Positions 23,703-32,317 of a stretch of DNA of 64,000 nt are shown here, piece by piece; within the stretch, counting starts at the first letter, position 1, and each line of letters begins with the position of its first letter. The stretch is taken from the NCBI RefSeq assembly GCF_000702425.1, contig NZ_JNIE01000004.1, positions 62,001-126,000 of the forward strand, given 5' to 3'. The translations under genes and the position numbers were made by a program. The DNA comes from Thermocrinis jamiesonii. GTDB taxonomy: Bacteria > Aquificota > Aquificia > Aquificales > Aquificaceae. The notes under the pieces were generated by a model that was not told the DNA's origin, did not search any database, and saw only the letters and a program-made list of their open reading frames with translations.

Positions 23703-24590
23703 ATGGTAAAGGTGCTTTTAATTACCCTCCTGCTCTTTCTCTTTTCTTTTGCCAAAGACCCTATAAGGGCAATGTATCTGACCTATCCCCTAAGGGAAAA
23801 GGACTTCAAAAAGGCGGTGGATAAGTTAAAAGAAGGAATGGAAGGAAGACAGGTAAAAGTTATAAGAGTTTTAACCATCTCCGATGCTATAAGGGCGAGA
23901 GGTTCTACCGAATTTCCAAACTACTATGTTATCTTTGGTTGTGAAACGCCCAAGATGAAGGAAATTCTCACAAAAGCGCCAGCTTTGAGCAACGTCATTC
24001 CCTGTAGCATTGCGGTTCATCAATCAAAGGAGAATGGTAAAATATACGCTACGATAATAAACGAGAATATGTTTCTTTCTAAGTATGGACACAAGCTTAC
24101 CAAAGAGGAAAGGATGGAGATAAAAAAGACTTATAGAAATATTAGGCTTGTCTTAACCCAAATGAGCGGTGTAAGGTTAAAACCTGCTAAGATGCAAGCT
24201 ATAAACCAAGAACTGGTTTATGAAGAGGAAGTTAAAAATTTAGCCTACGACGATTTCAAGATACTTTTTAAGACATCCCTTGACGGGGTAAATATGAACG
24301 TGTTGGATGTGTTGGATGTTAGCGAAGAATCTCCAAAGTTTTCCATATTCTTAGCGTGTAACCTATCTTACGGAGAGGCAATACTTAAGGATATTCCCCA
24401 ATTTGGCACTTTAGCACCCTGCAGGGTTTATGTTTACGAAAAACCTGACGGTTCGGTGGGTGTGGGATACATAAACATACCTTTCCTTTTAAAGTCTTAC
24501 GAAAAACACATGAGCAAAGAGAAGGCTGAGATATTCCGCAAAGCGGATCAAGATATAAAATCTGCCATAAAAGAAGCAAAGGGTGAGTAA
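23703..24590 (+). CDS. Exported protein with two DUF302-type domains
   Basis: A 295-residue protein with a signal peptide (L-L-L-F-L-F-S-F-A). The mature part is a duplication: each half has a cysteine in F-G-C-E-T-P-K-M or L-A-C-N-L-S-Y-G, then a leucine-rich stretch, then a second cysteine in I-P-C-S-I-A-V or A-P-C-R-V-Y-V, then a G-K-I-Y-A-T-I-I-N or G-S-V-G-V-G-Y-I-N strand. This C-x-n-C-x-V-Y-x-n-N/I-x-x pattern is DUF302. I chose ATG 23703, since GGAGG at the soxB 3' end is well placed. Position suggests a periplasmic accessory to sulfur oxidation; the four cysteines could bind sulfur or metal. No function is established. Confidence 0.8.
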   Translation: MVKVLLITLLLFLFSFAKDPIRAMYLTYPLREKDFKKAVDKLKEGMEGRQVKVIRVLTISDAIRARGSTEFPNYYVIFGCETPKMKEILTKAPALSNVIPCSIAVHQSKENGKIYATIINENMFLSKYGHKLTKEERMEIKKTYRNIRLVLTQMSGVRLKPAKMQAINQELVYEEEVKNLAYDDFKILFKTSLDGVNMNVLDVLDVSEESPKFSIFLACNLSYGEAILKDIPQFGTLAPCRVYVYEKPDGSVGVGYINIPFLLKSYEKHMSKEKAEIFRKADQDIKSAIKEAKGE

Positions 24591-24607
24591 CCTTAAAATA
24601 AATACTT

Positions 24608-27043
24608 GTGAAGGTTGTCATTTTAGAAGAGGGGGCAGACTTGGATGCCCTCTCTACCGCTTACGGCGTTTTGCTTCTTTACGATGATGCTTATCTTTTG
24701 AAACCCTCTTTGCTTTCAAGAAAAGCAAGTGAGGTATTCAAGAGGTTCAGAGATAGGTTCAGGGTAGTGGAGGAACTGCCACAGAAGTTTGACTTAGTGT
24801 TGGTGGATAGCCACAACTTACAGGATTATAAATCTTTTCAAGTAGAAGAGATCTACATATACGACCATCATCCCAAGGCTCCAAAAGGGTTTAAAGGTAA
24901 AGTGGATATGGTAGGAAGTGCAACAACGCTTATTGTAGAAGAGCTTCAGAGGTTAAACAAAAGAATATCTCCAGAAGATGCAACCATATTAGCCTTTGGC
25001 ATATACGAGGATACGGGTAGTTTGACTTATGAGGGCACCACAGAAAGAGATGCGTTGGCTTTAGCTTGGCTTTTGAAAATGGGTGCCTCTTTGAGAACTA
25101 TAAGAGAATACCTTAGGGAAAGCTTAAGTAGAGATGAGATAGATTTTTTAGCTAAGAGTTTGACTGCAGTTGAAAAACTTTTCTTAAATGATTCCAAGAT
25201 AACGATCTTTGTTCTAAAGTCCGAAGACTATAATCCAGAATTTTTGCAGGTCATATACAGGTTAGAGGACATAAAAGATTCAGACGCCTTTTTCGTCATA
25301 GTTTCTGCGGGAAGTAAAACTTACCTTTTTGGAAGAGGATTAAAAGATAAATTTGACACTTCAAAGGTTTTGGAAGTGTTTGGAGGAGGAGGTCATTCCT
25401 TTGCCAGTGCAGTAAAGTTAGAAAATGTGGAGGCAGAGAGAGTCAAAACTATCTTGGTGCAGGTGCTAAAAGGAGAAAACCCTGCCATAAAGGTAAAGGA
25501 TATTATGAACACTCCAGCTTTTGCAGTCAAAGAAGATCTTACAGTAGAGCAGGCTCTTTTTGAACTTACGAAAAGAAACTATGCAGGTGCTCCTGTAGTA
25601 GACGAGAAGGGTAGATTGGTAGGTGTGGTTTATAAGAAAGTGCTTTTGAAGGTTCATAAGCTCTTTCCTTCAAGGCAAGTAAAGGACTTTATGCAGTCTG
25701 ACTTTCACACTCTCTCCACAGAAGATTTTATATGGGATGCGGAAAAGATCCTTTCTACTTTTGGTGAAAAGTTAATACCGGTGTTAGAAAATGGTAAGTT
25801 GGTTGGTGTGGTTACCCGGTTAGATCTGATGCAAGCTATAAGAAAACAAACTCAGCCCTTAAAGTCTTTGCATAAAAAGGTAAAGCTTCCTTCAAAGGTG
25901 GAAGAAATAGCAAAGAAGGTGGGCGAAGTTTGTAAAGAGCTTGGCTTTAGAGGATACCTTGTGGGGGGAGTGGTCAGGGACATACTTATGGGAAAAAATA
26001 TATGGGACCTGGACTTTGTTATAGAAGGGAATGGCTTAGAAGTTGCCAAAAAGGTAGCAGAGCTTTATGGTGTAAATATCCATCCCTTTCCCCAGTTTGG
26101 AACAGCCCACTTGAAAGTGGGAGATTTTAAGCTTGAGTTTGCCACCACAAGAAGGGAAACCTATCCCCATCCCGGCGCATATCCCGAAGTGGAACCAGCT
26201 TCCATAAAAGAGGACCTTCTAAGAAGGGACTTTACCATAAACGCTATGGCCATATCAATCATGGAAGATGATTTTGGAACATTAATAGACTACTTTGGCG
26301 GGCTAAGGGACCTAAAGAACAAGTTAATAAGAATACTACATCCCCTTAGCTTCATAGAGGACCCAGTTAGAATACTCAGAGCCTTGCGCTTTGCAGGTAG
26401 GTTTGATTTCAAGTTGTCCAAAAGCACTGAGAAAGCTCTAAAAAATGCTTTATCCTTAGGTATTATCAAGCATGCGCCAAAAGGCAGACTTTTAAACGAG
26501 TTAAAGCTTGTGTTCAGAGAGGAAAAACTTCTCAACATCTTAAGGCTATACAGAGAGTATAGGATCTTAGAACAGTTGATAGAAGACTTCCAATGGACAC
26601 CTAACTTAGAAGAAAAACTTGAAAAGTTGAGGGAAATTATCGTATGGCATCGCATAGAATTCCCAGACAGGGTTATAGAGTATGGATGGTTATACCTGAT
26701 AATACTTTTGCAAAATGTAAAAGGGGAAGATTTTTTGATAAGGATGAGCGCACCCGGTTGGGTAAGGGAGCTATACACCCTTTATAAAACACAAGCTAAC
26801 GAAATAATAAGAAAACTCCAACAAGCTAACAAAAATTCCGAAATCTACTTAACCCTCAAAGGATTCCACGAACCCTTTTATCTACTTATTGCGCTTGACG
26901 ACAGGGTAAGACAAAAAGTAGTTCTATACATGGAAAAGCTCAGTAAGGTCAAGGTAGATGTATCAAAATTTGCGGGTTTGAAAGGCAAAGAGTTAGGAAT
27001 GGCTATAGAATCGGAAAAGCTAAAACTAATGGATAGTATATAA
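24608..27043 (+). CDS. DHH-CBS-CBS-tRNA nucleotidyltransferase fusion (A-adding/CCA-type enzyme)
   Basis: An 811-residue multidomain protein. Residues 1-290 are a DHH/DHHA1 phosphoesterase (D-H-H near 86, G-G-G-G-H near 258). Residues 295-415 are two CBS domains. Residues 430-811 are a class II poly(A)/CCA nucleotidyltransferase with V-G-G-V-V-R-D near 450, catalytic D-L-D in I-W-D-L-D-F-V, R-R-D-F-T-I-N-A-M and E-D-P-V-R-I-L-R-A-L-R-F. In Aquifex, CCA is added by separate CC- and A-adding enzymes; this architecture resembles the A-adding one, but by eye A- and CC-adding cannot be told apart. The start is GTG with a TAAAAT box 8 nt upstream and no SD. The four tRNAs here lack CCA and need such activity. 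Confidence 0.87.
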   Translation: MKVVILEEGADLDALSTAYGVLLLYDDAYLLKPSLLSRKASEVFKRFRDRFRVVEELPQKFDLVLVDSHNLQDYKSFQVEEIYIYDHHPKAPKGFKGKVDMVGSATTLIVEELQRLNKRISPEDATILAFGIYEDTGSLTYEGTTERDALALAWLLKMGASLRTIREYLRESLSRDEIDFLAKSLTAVEKLFLNDSKITIFVLKSEDYNPEFLQVIYRLEDIKDSDAFFVIVSAGSKTYLFGRGLKDKFDTSKVLEVFGGGGHSFASAVKLENVEAERVKTILVQVLKGENPAIKVKDIMNTPAFAVKEDLTVEQALFELTKRNYAGAPVVDEKGRLVGVVYKKVLLKVHKLFPSRQVKDFMQSDFHTLSTEDFIWDAEKILSTFGEKLIPVLENGKLVGVVTRLDLMQAIRKQTQPLKSLHKKVKLPSKVEEIAKKVGEVCKELGFRGYLVGGVVRDILMGKNIWDLDFVIEGNGLEVAKKVAELYGVNIHPFPQFGTAHLKVGDFKLEFATTRRETYPHPGAYPEVEPASIKEDLLRRDFTINAMAISIMEDDFGTLIDYFGGLRDLKNKLIRILHPLSFIEDPVRILRALRFAGRFDFKLSKSTEKALKNALSLGIIKHAPKGRLLNELKLVFREEKLLNILRLYREYRILEQLIEDFQWTPNLEEKLEKLREIIVWHRIEFPDRVIEYGWLYLIILLQNVKGEDFLIRMSAPGWVRELYTLYKTQANEIIRKLQQANKNSEIYLTLKGFHEPFYLLIALDDRVRQKVVLYMEKLSKVKVDVSKFAGLKGKELGMAIESEKLKLMDSI

Positions 27044-27044
27044 T
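27039..27044 (+). promoter_or_regulatory. Putative -10 box for the FAD/NAD oxidoreductase gene
   Basis: A perfect TATAAT overlaps the TAA stop of the nucleotidyltransferase gene (27041-27043) and lies 7 nt before ATG 27052. No SD sequence is present. Confidence 0.5.
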
Positions 27045-27051
27045 TTCATCC

Positions 27052-27789
27052 ATGGAACTTAAAAAGCTTCCCATAGTCGAATTTGAAGCGCCAATAGTTG
27101 AAATTAAAACTGAAACGCCCACCACAAAGACCCTTGTTTTCGCTCTAAACGGCATAGAGTTTAACTTTTATCCCGGACAGTACGTTATGCTTCAGGTTCC
27201 TTATCCAAACACAGGAGAAATATTAAAAAGGGCATATTCTATAGCTAATCCTCCCACTAAAAAAAACGTATTAGAGCTTACCATAAAGCGCACACCACAA
27301 GGAAAGGCTTCTGTTGTTCTTACACAGGAAGTTAAGGTAGGAGACAGGTTTAAAATAAAGGGTCCCTACGGGAAGTTTGTATGGTTACCAGAAATTTCCA
27401 AAAACATAGTGCTCATAGGAGCAGGTAGTGGTATAGTGCCCCTTATGTGTATGCTAAGGTATATAGTAGATGCAGGCCTTTCTGATGTGTTTGCTACGCT
27501 CCTTTATTCAAACACCCATTACGAAGAGATCATATACAGGGATGAGCTTGAGGCTATGAAAAAACACCGAAACATCAAGATTGTTCATACTCTTACAAGG
27601 GGCGCACCTGAAGGTTGGAATGGTTATACTGGAAGAATAAACGAGGATATGATAAAAAAGGAAGTTGGGGAATTAAGCGGTAAAGTCTATTATCTGTGTG
27701 GCCCACCAGCTTTTGTGGACGATATGAGCTGTATTCTTGAAAGGTTGGGTGTGGATAAAGAAAGCATAAAGAAGGAAAAGTATGATTAA
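27052..27789 (+). CDS. Ferredoxin reductase-type FAD/NAD(P)-binding oxidoreductase
   Basis: A 245-residue member of the ferredoxin-NADP reductase superfamily. R-A-Y-S-I-A-N-P is the FAD motif (R-x-Y-S) near residue 62, G-P-Y-G-K-F the FAD-phosphate loop, and L-I-G-A-G-S-G-I-V-P the nucleotide-binding G-x-G-x-x-P near 122-131. Y-L-C-G-P-P-A-F-V is the C-terminal NAD(P) motif. There is no ferredoxin-like 2Fe-2S domain. It would pass electrons between NAD(P)H and an unidentified partner. Start ATG 27052 matches the promoter position. The redox partner cannot be inferred from neighbours. Confidence 0.85.
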   Translation: MELKKLPIVEFEAPIVEIKTETPTTKTLVFALNGIEFNFYPGQYVMLQVPYPNTGEILKRAYSIANPPTKKNVLELTIKRTPQGKASVVLTQEVKVGDRFKIKGPYGKFVWLPEISKNIVLIGAGSGIVPLMCMLRYIVDAGLSDVFATLLYSNTHYEEIIYRDELEAMKKHRNIKIVHTLTRGAPEGWNGYTGRINEDMIKKEVGELSGKVYYLCGPPAFVDDMSCILERLGVDKESIKKEKYD

Positions 27790-27831
27790 ATTTCAATTAA
27801 TTTCAATAATAGTAAATAAGGAGGTAGAAGA

Positions 27832-28497
27832 ATGAGAAAGCTATCTTTAGCACTACTACTAATGGGTGGGGTGGTGTTTGCTGAAAGCGCGCAAGAAAAG
27901 CAGTTGGACCCATGCGGTAGCCCAAAGGAAGTTTATTCAAAGTATATGCTGGACAAGTGCTATGAGGGATACTTTAAAGCTATAATGGAGGCGAAAAAAT
28001 CTGCAGAAGAAGCTCTGAAAGTTGCGAATGAAGCAAACAAAAAGGTTAGCGATTTAGAAAGAAGGGTGGGGAAACTGGAAGGGATAGCAGACGATCATGA
28101 AAGGAGAATAAAAGCATTGGAGGGAAGAAGAGTGGAAGCGCCTAAACCCGAAGTGGGACCTTATAAGTGGCAATTGGAAGAGGTAGGCACCGTGTATTTT
28201 GATTTTAACAAGTTCAAAATAAAACCTTCGGAGGCAAGTAAATTAGACGAAATAGCTGGAAAAGTAAAAGAATCGGGTAAAGAAGTGTTGGTGGTTGGGT
28301 TTGCGGACAAAAGAGGACCATCCAACTACAACTTTAATCTTTCAATGTGGAGAGCACAGATGGTTGCCAGCTACTTAGCCCAAAAAGGCGTAGATATAGG
28401 CAAAATGAGGATAGCATCTTACGGAAAAGAAGTAGCAGATTTATTGGGTAAAAAATACTCTGATCAGAGAGCTGTTAAGGTATTCATAATACACTAA
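27832..28497 (+). CDS. OmpA-domain outer-membrane/peptidoglycan-linked protein
   Basis: A 221-residue exported protein. The signal peptide ends at V-F-A. The middle (residues about 45-105) is a charged heptad-like coiled coil (A-N-E-A-N-K-K-V-S-D-L-E-R-R-V). The C-terminal OmpA domain has V-Y-F-D-F-N-K-F near 122 and F-A-D-K-R-G-P-S-N-Y-N, the peptidoglycan-binding loop, where most members read D-x-x-G-x-x-x-Y-N. It is not a lipoprotein by leader sequence. The likely role is anchoring the outer envelope to the wall. A GGAGG site precedes ATG 27832. Confidence 0.83.
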   Translation: MRKLSLALLLMGGVVFAESAQEKQLDPCGSPKEVYSKYMLDKCYEGYFKAIMEAKKSAEEALKVANEANKKVSDLERRVGKLEGIADDHERRIKALEGRRVEAPKPEVGPYKWQLEEVGTVYFDFNKFKIKPSEASKLDEIAGKVKESGKEVLVVGFADKRGPSNYNFNLSMWRAQMVASYLAQKGVDIGKMRIASYGKEVADLLGKKYSDQRAVKVFIIH

Positions 28498-28547
28498 AAA
28501 GAAATTGGGGCGAATGCCTCACTTTATGCCCTTTTCTTTCAAATTGG

Positions 28548-28553
28548 TATAAT
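28548..28553 (+). promoter_or_regulatory. Extended -10 promoter of lepA
   Basis: TGG-TATAAT is an extended -10 element 10 nt before ATG 28564. There is no SD sequence between, predicting a 5' leader of only a few bases. Confidence 0.55.
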
Positions 28554-28563
28554 TTTTAACTTC

Positions 28564-30345
28564 ATGCTGGATAAGATCAGGAACTTTTCCATTATTGCCC
28601 ACGTTGATCATGGTAAATCCACTTTGGCAGACAGGCTGTTGGAATTTACGGGCGCTGTCTCAAGGAGGGAACTAAAAGAACAGATGCTAGATACCTTAGA
28701 GATAGAGAGGGAAAGGGGGATAACAATAAAGCTTCAAGCGGTTAGGATGGAATACAAGGGATACGTTCTTCACCTTATAGACACACCGGGGCATGTGGAT
28801 TTTTCTTATGAAGTTTCTCGTGCCTTAGCTGCTTGCGAAGGGGCCTTACTCTTGGTAGATGCGACTCAGGGCATAGAAGCCCAAACTGTAGCCAACTTTT
28901 GGAAGGCTGTGGAGCAAGACTTGGTTATCATACCGGTCATAAACAAAATAGACCTTCCCGCAGCTCAGCCTGAGAGGGTAAAAAAACAAATAGAGGATAT
29001 ATTAGGATTGGACCCAAATGAAGTTATCCTTGCCTCTGCGAAGGAAGGTATAGGTATAGAGGAGATCTTAGATGCAATAATAAAGCGCATTCCACCTCCA
29101 AAGGGTGATCCTCAGGCACCTTTAAAGGCTCTTATTTTTGACTCTTACTATGATCCCTACAGAGGAGCGGTAGCCTTTGTCAGAATTTTTGACGGAGAGG
29201 TAAAGCCTGGCACGAAGATAAGACTTTTTTCAACGGGCAAAGAGTTTGAAGTAACAGAAGTGGGTGCACAGACGCCCAAAATGACCAAGTTTGAAAAGTT
29301 ATCCGCAGGTGAGGTAGGATACATTGCAGCATCTATAAAGGATGTGAGGGATATAAGGGTGGGGGATACGATAACTGACGCCAAAAGACCTGCAAAGGAG
29401 GCAGTGCCAGGATTTAGGCCTGCCAAACCCATGGTCTTTGCGGGACTTTACCCTTCTGAAGGATACACCTTTGAAGAGCTGAGGGATGCTTTGGAAAAGT
29501 ATGCTATAAACGACGCTGCGCTGTATTATGAGCCAGAAAGTTCTCCAGCCTTGGGCATGGGCTTTAGGGTTGGTTTTCTGGGACTTTTGCACATGGAGAT
29601 CGTGCAGGAAAGGTTGGAAAGAGAATACGGTGTAGGTTTGATTACAACCGCACCAAGCGTCGTATACAGGGTTAGATTTAAGAACGGAACAGTGAAGGAG
29701 ATAAAAAATCCATCTGAGCTTCCGGAAAACTGGGGCCTTATAGAAGCCATAGAGGAACCCTTTGTAAGCATAACCATAATCACACCAAAGGAATATGTAG
29801 GAAGCATTATGAACCTGTGTCAGGAAAAGAGAGGGATACAAAAGAGCTTTAGGTATTTGGACCCTAACACCGCTATATTAGAGTATGAAATGCCGCTTAG
29901 TGAAATACTTCTTGATTTTCACGACAAGGTAAAAAGCCTCTCTAAGGGATATGCTTCTTACGATTATGAGTTTATAGGCTTTAGAAAGGAAGATTTGGTA
30001 AGGCTAAACGTATTTATAAACAACGAACCGGTGGATGCCCTATCTTTCATAGTTCATAGAGATAAGGCTTATAGAAGGGCTCGGCAGATCGTAGAAAAGC
30101 TAAAGGATGTAATTCCAAGACAGCTTTTTGAGGTTAAAGTGCAGGCAGGGATAGGCAGTAAAATAATAGCTTCTGAGAGAATACCACCACTGCGTGCCAA
30201 TGTAACTGCCAAGTGTTATGGGGGGGATGTAACGAGGAAGAAGAAGCTTTTGGAAAAACAAAAAGAAGGTAAAAAGAGGCTAAAGCAGTTTGGAAAGGTA
30301 GAGCTTCCTCAGGAAGCCTTCCTAAGTGTGCTAAGGGTGGACTGA
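28564..30345 (+). CDS. lepA: Elongation factor 4 (LepA)
   Basis: A 593-residue translational GTPase that back-translocates ribosomes. G1 is A-H-V-D-H-G-K-S-T (residues 12-20), followed by R-G-I-T-I-K in switch I, D-T-P-G-H-V-D-F in G3 and N-K-I-D in G4. EF-G-like domains follow, and the unique LepA C-terminal tail is marked by [14 protein letters not shown]. Length is normal. It heads a string with moaD (2 nt after the stop) and a glycosyltransferase, apparently a random housekeeping operon. Confidence 0.97.
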   Translation: MLDKIRNFSIIAHVDHGKSTLADRLLEFTGAVSRRELKEQMLDTLEIERERGITIKLQAVRMEYKGYVLHLIDTPGHVDFSYEVSRALAACEGALLLVDATQGIEAQTVANFWKAVEQDLVIIPVINKIDLPAAQPERVKKQIEDILGLDPNEVILASAKEGIGIEEILDAIIKRIPPPKGDPQAPLKALIFDSYYDPYRGAVAFVRIFDGEVKPGTKIRLFSTGKEFEVTEVGAQTPKMTKFEKLSAGEVGYIAASIKDVRDIRVGDTITDAKRPAKEAVPGFRPAKPMVFAGLYPSEGYTFEELRDALEKYAINDAALYYEPESSPALGMGFRVGFLGLLHMEIVQERLEREYGVGLITTAPSVVYRVRFKNGTVKEIKNPSELPENWGLIEAIEEPFVSITIITPKEYVGSIMNLCQEKRGIQKSFRYLDPNTAILEYEMPLSEILLDFHDKVKSLSKGYASYDYEFIGFRKEDLVRLNVFINNEPVDALSFIVHRDKAYRRARQIVEKLKDVIPRQLFEVKVQAGIGSKIIASERIPPLRANVTAKCYGGDVTRKKKLLEKQKEGKKRLKQFGKVELPQEAFLSVLRVD

Positions 30346-30347
30346 CG

Positions 30348-30584
30348 ATGATAAAACTTCTCTACTTTGCCATCTTAAAGGAGAAGATAGGCAAGCAAGA
30401 GGAAGACTTAGATTTTGTAGGAAGTGTAAAAGAGCTCAGGGAAAGGCTTATTGAGCTATACCCCCAGCTGAAAGATGTTTTAAAGGTTTGCCTTTTTGCG
30501 GTAGATTACGAATATATTGGAGAAGATTTCATACTCAAAGGGGGAGAAAAGGTTGCAGTAATACCCCCAGTTAGCGGTGGATAA
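30348..30584 (+). CDS. moaD: Molybdopterin synthase sulfur carrier subunit (MoaD)
   Basis: A 78-residue beta-grasp protein opening I-K-L-L-Y-F-A-I-L-K-E-K-I-G and ending I-P-P-V-S-G-G, the MoaD signature. The terminal Gly-Gly is thiocarboxylated and gives sulfur to molybdopterin. Its partner MoaE is not in the window. It starts 2 nt after lepA and overlaps the glycosyltransferase gene by 8 nt. This is the third ubiquitin-fold carrier in the window and the most typical. Confidence 0.9.
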   Translation: MIKLLYFAILKEKIGKQEEDLDFVGSVKELRERLIELYPQLKDVLKVCLFAVDYEYIGEDFILKGGEKVAVIPPVSGG

Positions 30585-31503
30585 AAAAGCTCTAATAATC
30601 AGATTTTCCTCTTTGGGTGATGTAGTCCTAACTTCCTGCCTTTTTGAACCGTTGATAAAAAGAGGTTTTAAACCACACCTGCTTACCTACACCCCCTACG
30701 GAGAAATCTTCAAGGACGATCCCAGGGTTGAAGTAATAGAGTTAAGAAAGGATGAACTTTTCAAAAACTTGGAAAGGCTTAAAGGTTTTGACCTGTATTT
30801 GGACATGCACAAAAATCTAAAAACTTTTATGCTTAGATTACTGTTAGGAGGCTTTTGGAGAAGCTATCCAAAAGAGAGTATAAGAAGAAGGCTTGCTATT
30901 AAGTTTAAAGCGCTTAGAACTTCCTACAGCGTGGTAGATTCTTACCTAAGAGCCATAGGGGAAAAGGGATATAGACCTTCCATCATCCTATCTGAAAATA
31001 GGCTCAATAGGTTAAAGCAAATTTACGGGGAAGGTTTTGTAGCCATATCTCCAGGAGCTAGGTATAAGAAAAAGAGATATCCACATTTCGTAAAAGTAGC
31101 GGAAAGGTTAAGGGAAAAGGGCATTAGGGTAGTTTTTGTAGGAGCCCAAGGAGAGTGTGAAGGAATGGATGGTTTTGAAAACCTCTGTGGAAAGCTTTCC
31201 CTCTTAGATACTGCGGGTATCATAAAGCTCGCCAAGGTTTTTGTTGGAAATGATTCTGGGCTTTTGCACATAGCAAGGGCTGTAAAAACCAAAGCGGTGC
31301 AAATATACGGGGGAACCCATCCTACCCTTGGTTTTTCCCTCTTTCCAGAAGAAGGAAAAGTTCTTGTGAAAAACTTACCATGTCAGCCTTGCACCCTCCA
31401 CGGAAAGGGAAAATGTAAGTATGGAACTTATGAATGCTTAAACATCCCTCCAGAGGAGGTAGCAAGTGAAGTGCTTAAACTAATCTCTCAAGAAGGGCAT
31501 TAG
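30577..31503 (+). CDS. Glycosyltransferase family 9 (heptosyltransferase-like)
   Basis: A 308-residue GT-B enzyme. The N terminus I-I-R-F-S-S-L-G-D-V-V-L-T matches the heptosyltransferase opening (I-R-x-x-x-x-G-D), and the C-terminal F-V-G-N-D-S-G-L-L-H-I-A-R motif binds the ADP-sugar. A C-Q-P-C-T-L-H-G-K-G-K-C cluster near residue 270 is common in the family. It probably adds heptose or a related sugar to lipopolysaccharide core. The start is GTG 30577, inside the end of moaD. It converges on the hypothetical gene at 31475 with a 29-nt overlap. Confidence 0.87.
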   Translation: MDKKALIIRFSSLGDVVLTSCLFEPLIKRGFKPHLLTYTPYGEIFKDDPRVEVIELRKDELFKNLERLKGFDLYLDMHKNLKTFMLRLLLGGFWRSYPKESIRRRLAIKFKALRTSYSVVDSYLRAIGEKGYRPSIILSENRLNRLKQIYGEGFVAISPGARYKKKRYPHFVKVAERLREKGIRVVFVGAQGECEGMDGFENLCGKLSLLDTAGIIKLAKVFVGNDSGLLHIARAVKTKAVQIYGGTHPTLGFSLFPEEGKVLVKNLPCQPCTLHGKGKCKYGTYECLNIPPEEVASEVLKLISQEGH

Positions 31504-31828
31504 CACCACTTATCTTTTGATAGGCAGAGGAGATAACGTAATAGAGCTGTTCGCCTTCCGCTATAGTCAGATCATACAAAGTAAGACCAAGGTCCTTTAG
31601 TAGGTAGTATAGGGTTGAATACAGGTTATCATCGAGCTTTTTTGTTGGGTCTGGAATGTTTTTGTAAATTTCAAGTACGTAATCGCACAGTCTCTTTATG
31701 GTGTTGGCTATGTTTTTTATTTCAGGATCGTGCTTGTATAGAGAAATCACCTCTTCGTATCTTTCTTCTATCTCTTTTGAAAGAGTTCTAAATAGCATAT
31801 CCTCCAATATCAAAACACTTCTATCCAT
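31475..31828 (-). CDS. Hypothetical helical protein
   Basis: A 117-residue protein I do not recognise. It is predicted almost wholly helical with charged and leucine-rich segments, no cysteine apart from one in L-C-D-Y, no signal peptide and no membrane segment. A good AGGAGAT ribosome site precedes ATG 31828. It lies 33 nt downstream of the LOG-like gene and may be its operon partner. The 3' end overlaps the convergent glycosyltransferase gene. Function unknown. Confidence 0.6.
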   Translation of the reverse strand: MDRSVLILEDMLFRTLSKEIEERYEEVISLYKHDPEIKNIANTIKRLCDYVLEIYKNIPDPTKKLDDNLYSTLYYLLKDLGLTLYDLTIAEGEQLYYVISSAYQKISGANALLERLV

Positions 31829-31861
31829 GAATATCTCCTAACTGAGAAAGATAATCAAGTT

Positions 31862-32317
31862 CTACAAATTTGCAAGTATAGACTCTATACGGTTTAATAG
31901 TGCCTCTAAGCTTTCTGTTTGTTCCACCCCTTCCATACTGTATGTTTTGTAACCTAGAATCCTCTTATTAAGTATAAGAGCGTAGGCTATTTCAGAGAGC
32001 GTTCCCCAATGTCCTCCTATGGCTATAACAAACTCTCCGCTGGCGACAACTATGGGATTTCTGTTCCAGTTCATACCCGTATTTATCTTGATATCCACGT
32101 AAGGATTTGCCTCCTCTCCAGTGTAGGTAGTCATTATGCCTACAGTCAGACCCCCTTCCTCCTTTGCCCCTTTGCAAACCGCCTCCATAACACCACCCCT
32201 TCCACCACAGACCACTACCAAACCTTTTTTAGCTAAAAATCTACCCACCTGATATGCCACTTCGTATTCTTCTTCATTTGCCTGAGAGGATCCTATTACA
32301 GCAACAACTCTAAACAT
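31862..32317 (-). CDS. SLOG/LOG-family nucleotide-binding protein (TIGR00725 type)
   Basis: A 151-residue Rossmann-like protein. A-V-I-G-S-S opens the fold, and G-G-R-G-G-V-M-E-A-V is the LOG-type P-G-G-x-G-T/V-x-x-E motif in its short form. I-A-I-G-G-H-W-G-T-L-S-E-I supplies the second half. Proteins of this class bind nucleotides or cleave the N-glycosidic bond of nucleoside monophosphates (as plant LOG does), though TIGR00725 members are biochemically uncharacterised to my knowledge. It overlaps the DinG-like helicase gene by 8 nt. Confidence 0.8.
   Translation of the reverse strand: MFRVVAVIGSSQANEEEYEVAYQVGRFLAKKGLVVVCGGRGGVMEAVCKGAKEEGGLTVGIMTTYTGEEANPYVDIKINTGMNWNRNPIVVASGEFVIAIGGHWGTLSEIAYALILNKRILGYKTYSMEGVEQTESLEALLNRIESILANL

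Noticed and set aside
28501-28535. Terminator hairpin after the OmpA-like gene
   Set aside because: GGGGC/GCCTC is short, has a G-T pair and no clear T run at the right place.
29299-29841. 180-residue ORF antisense to lepA
   Set aside because: Lies wholly within conserved lepA; no start signal and no domain.
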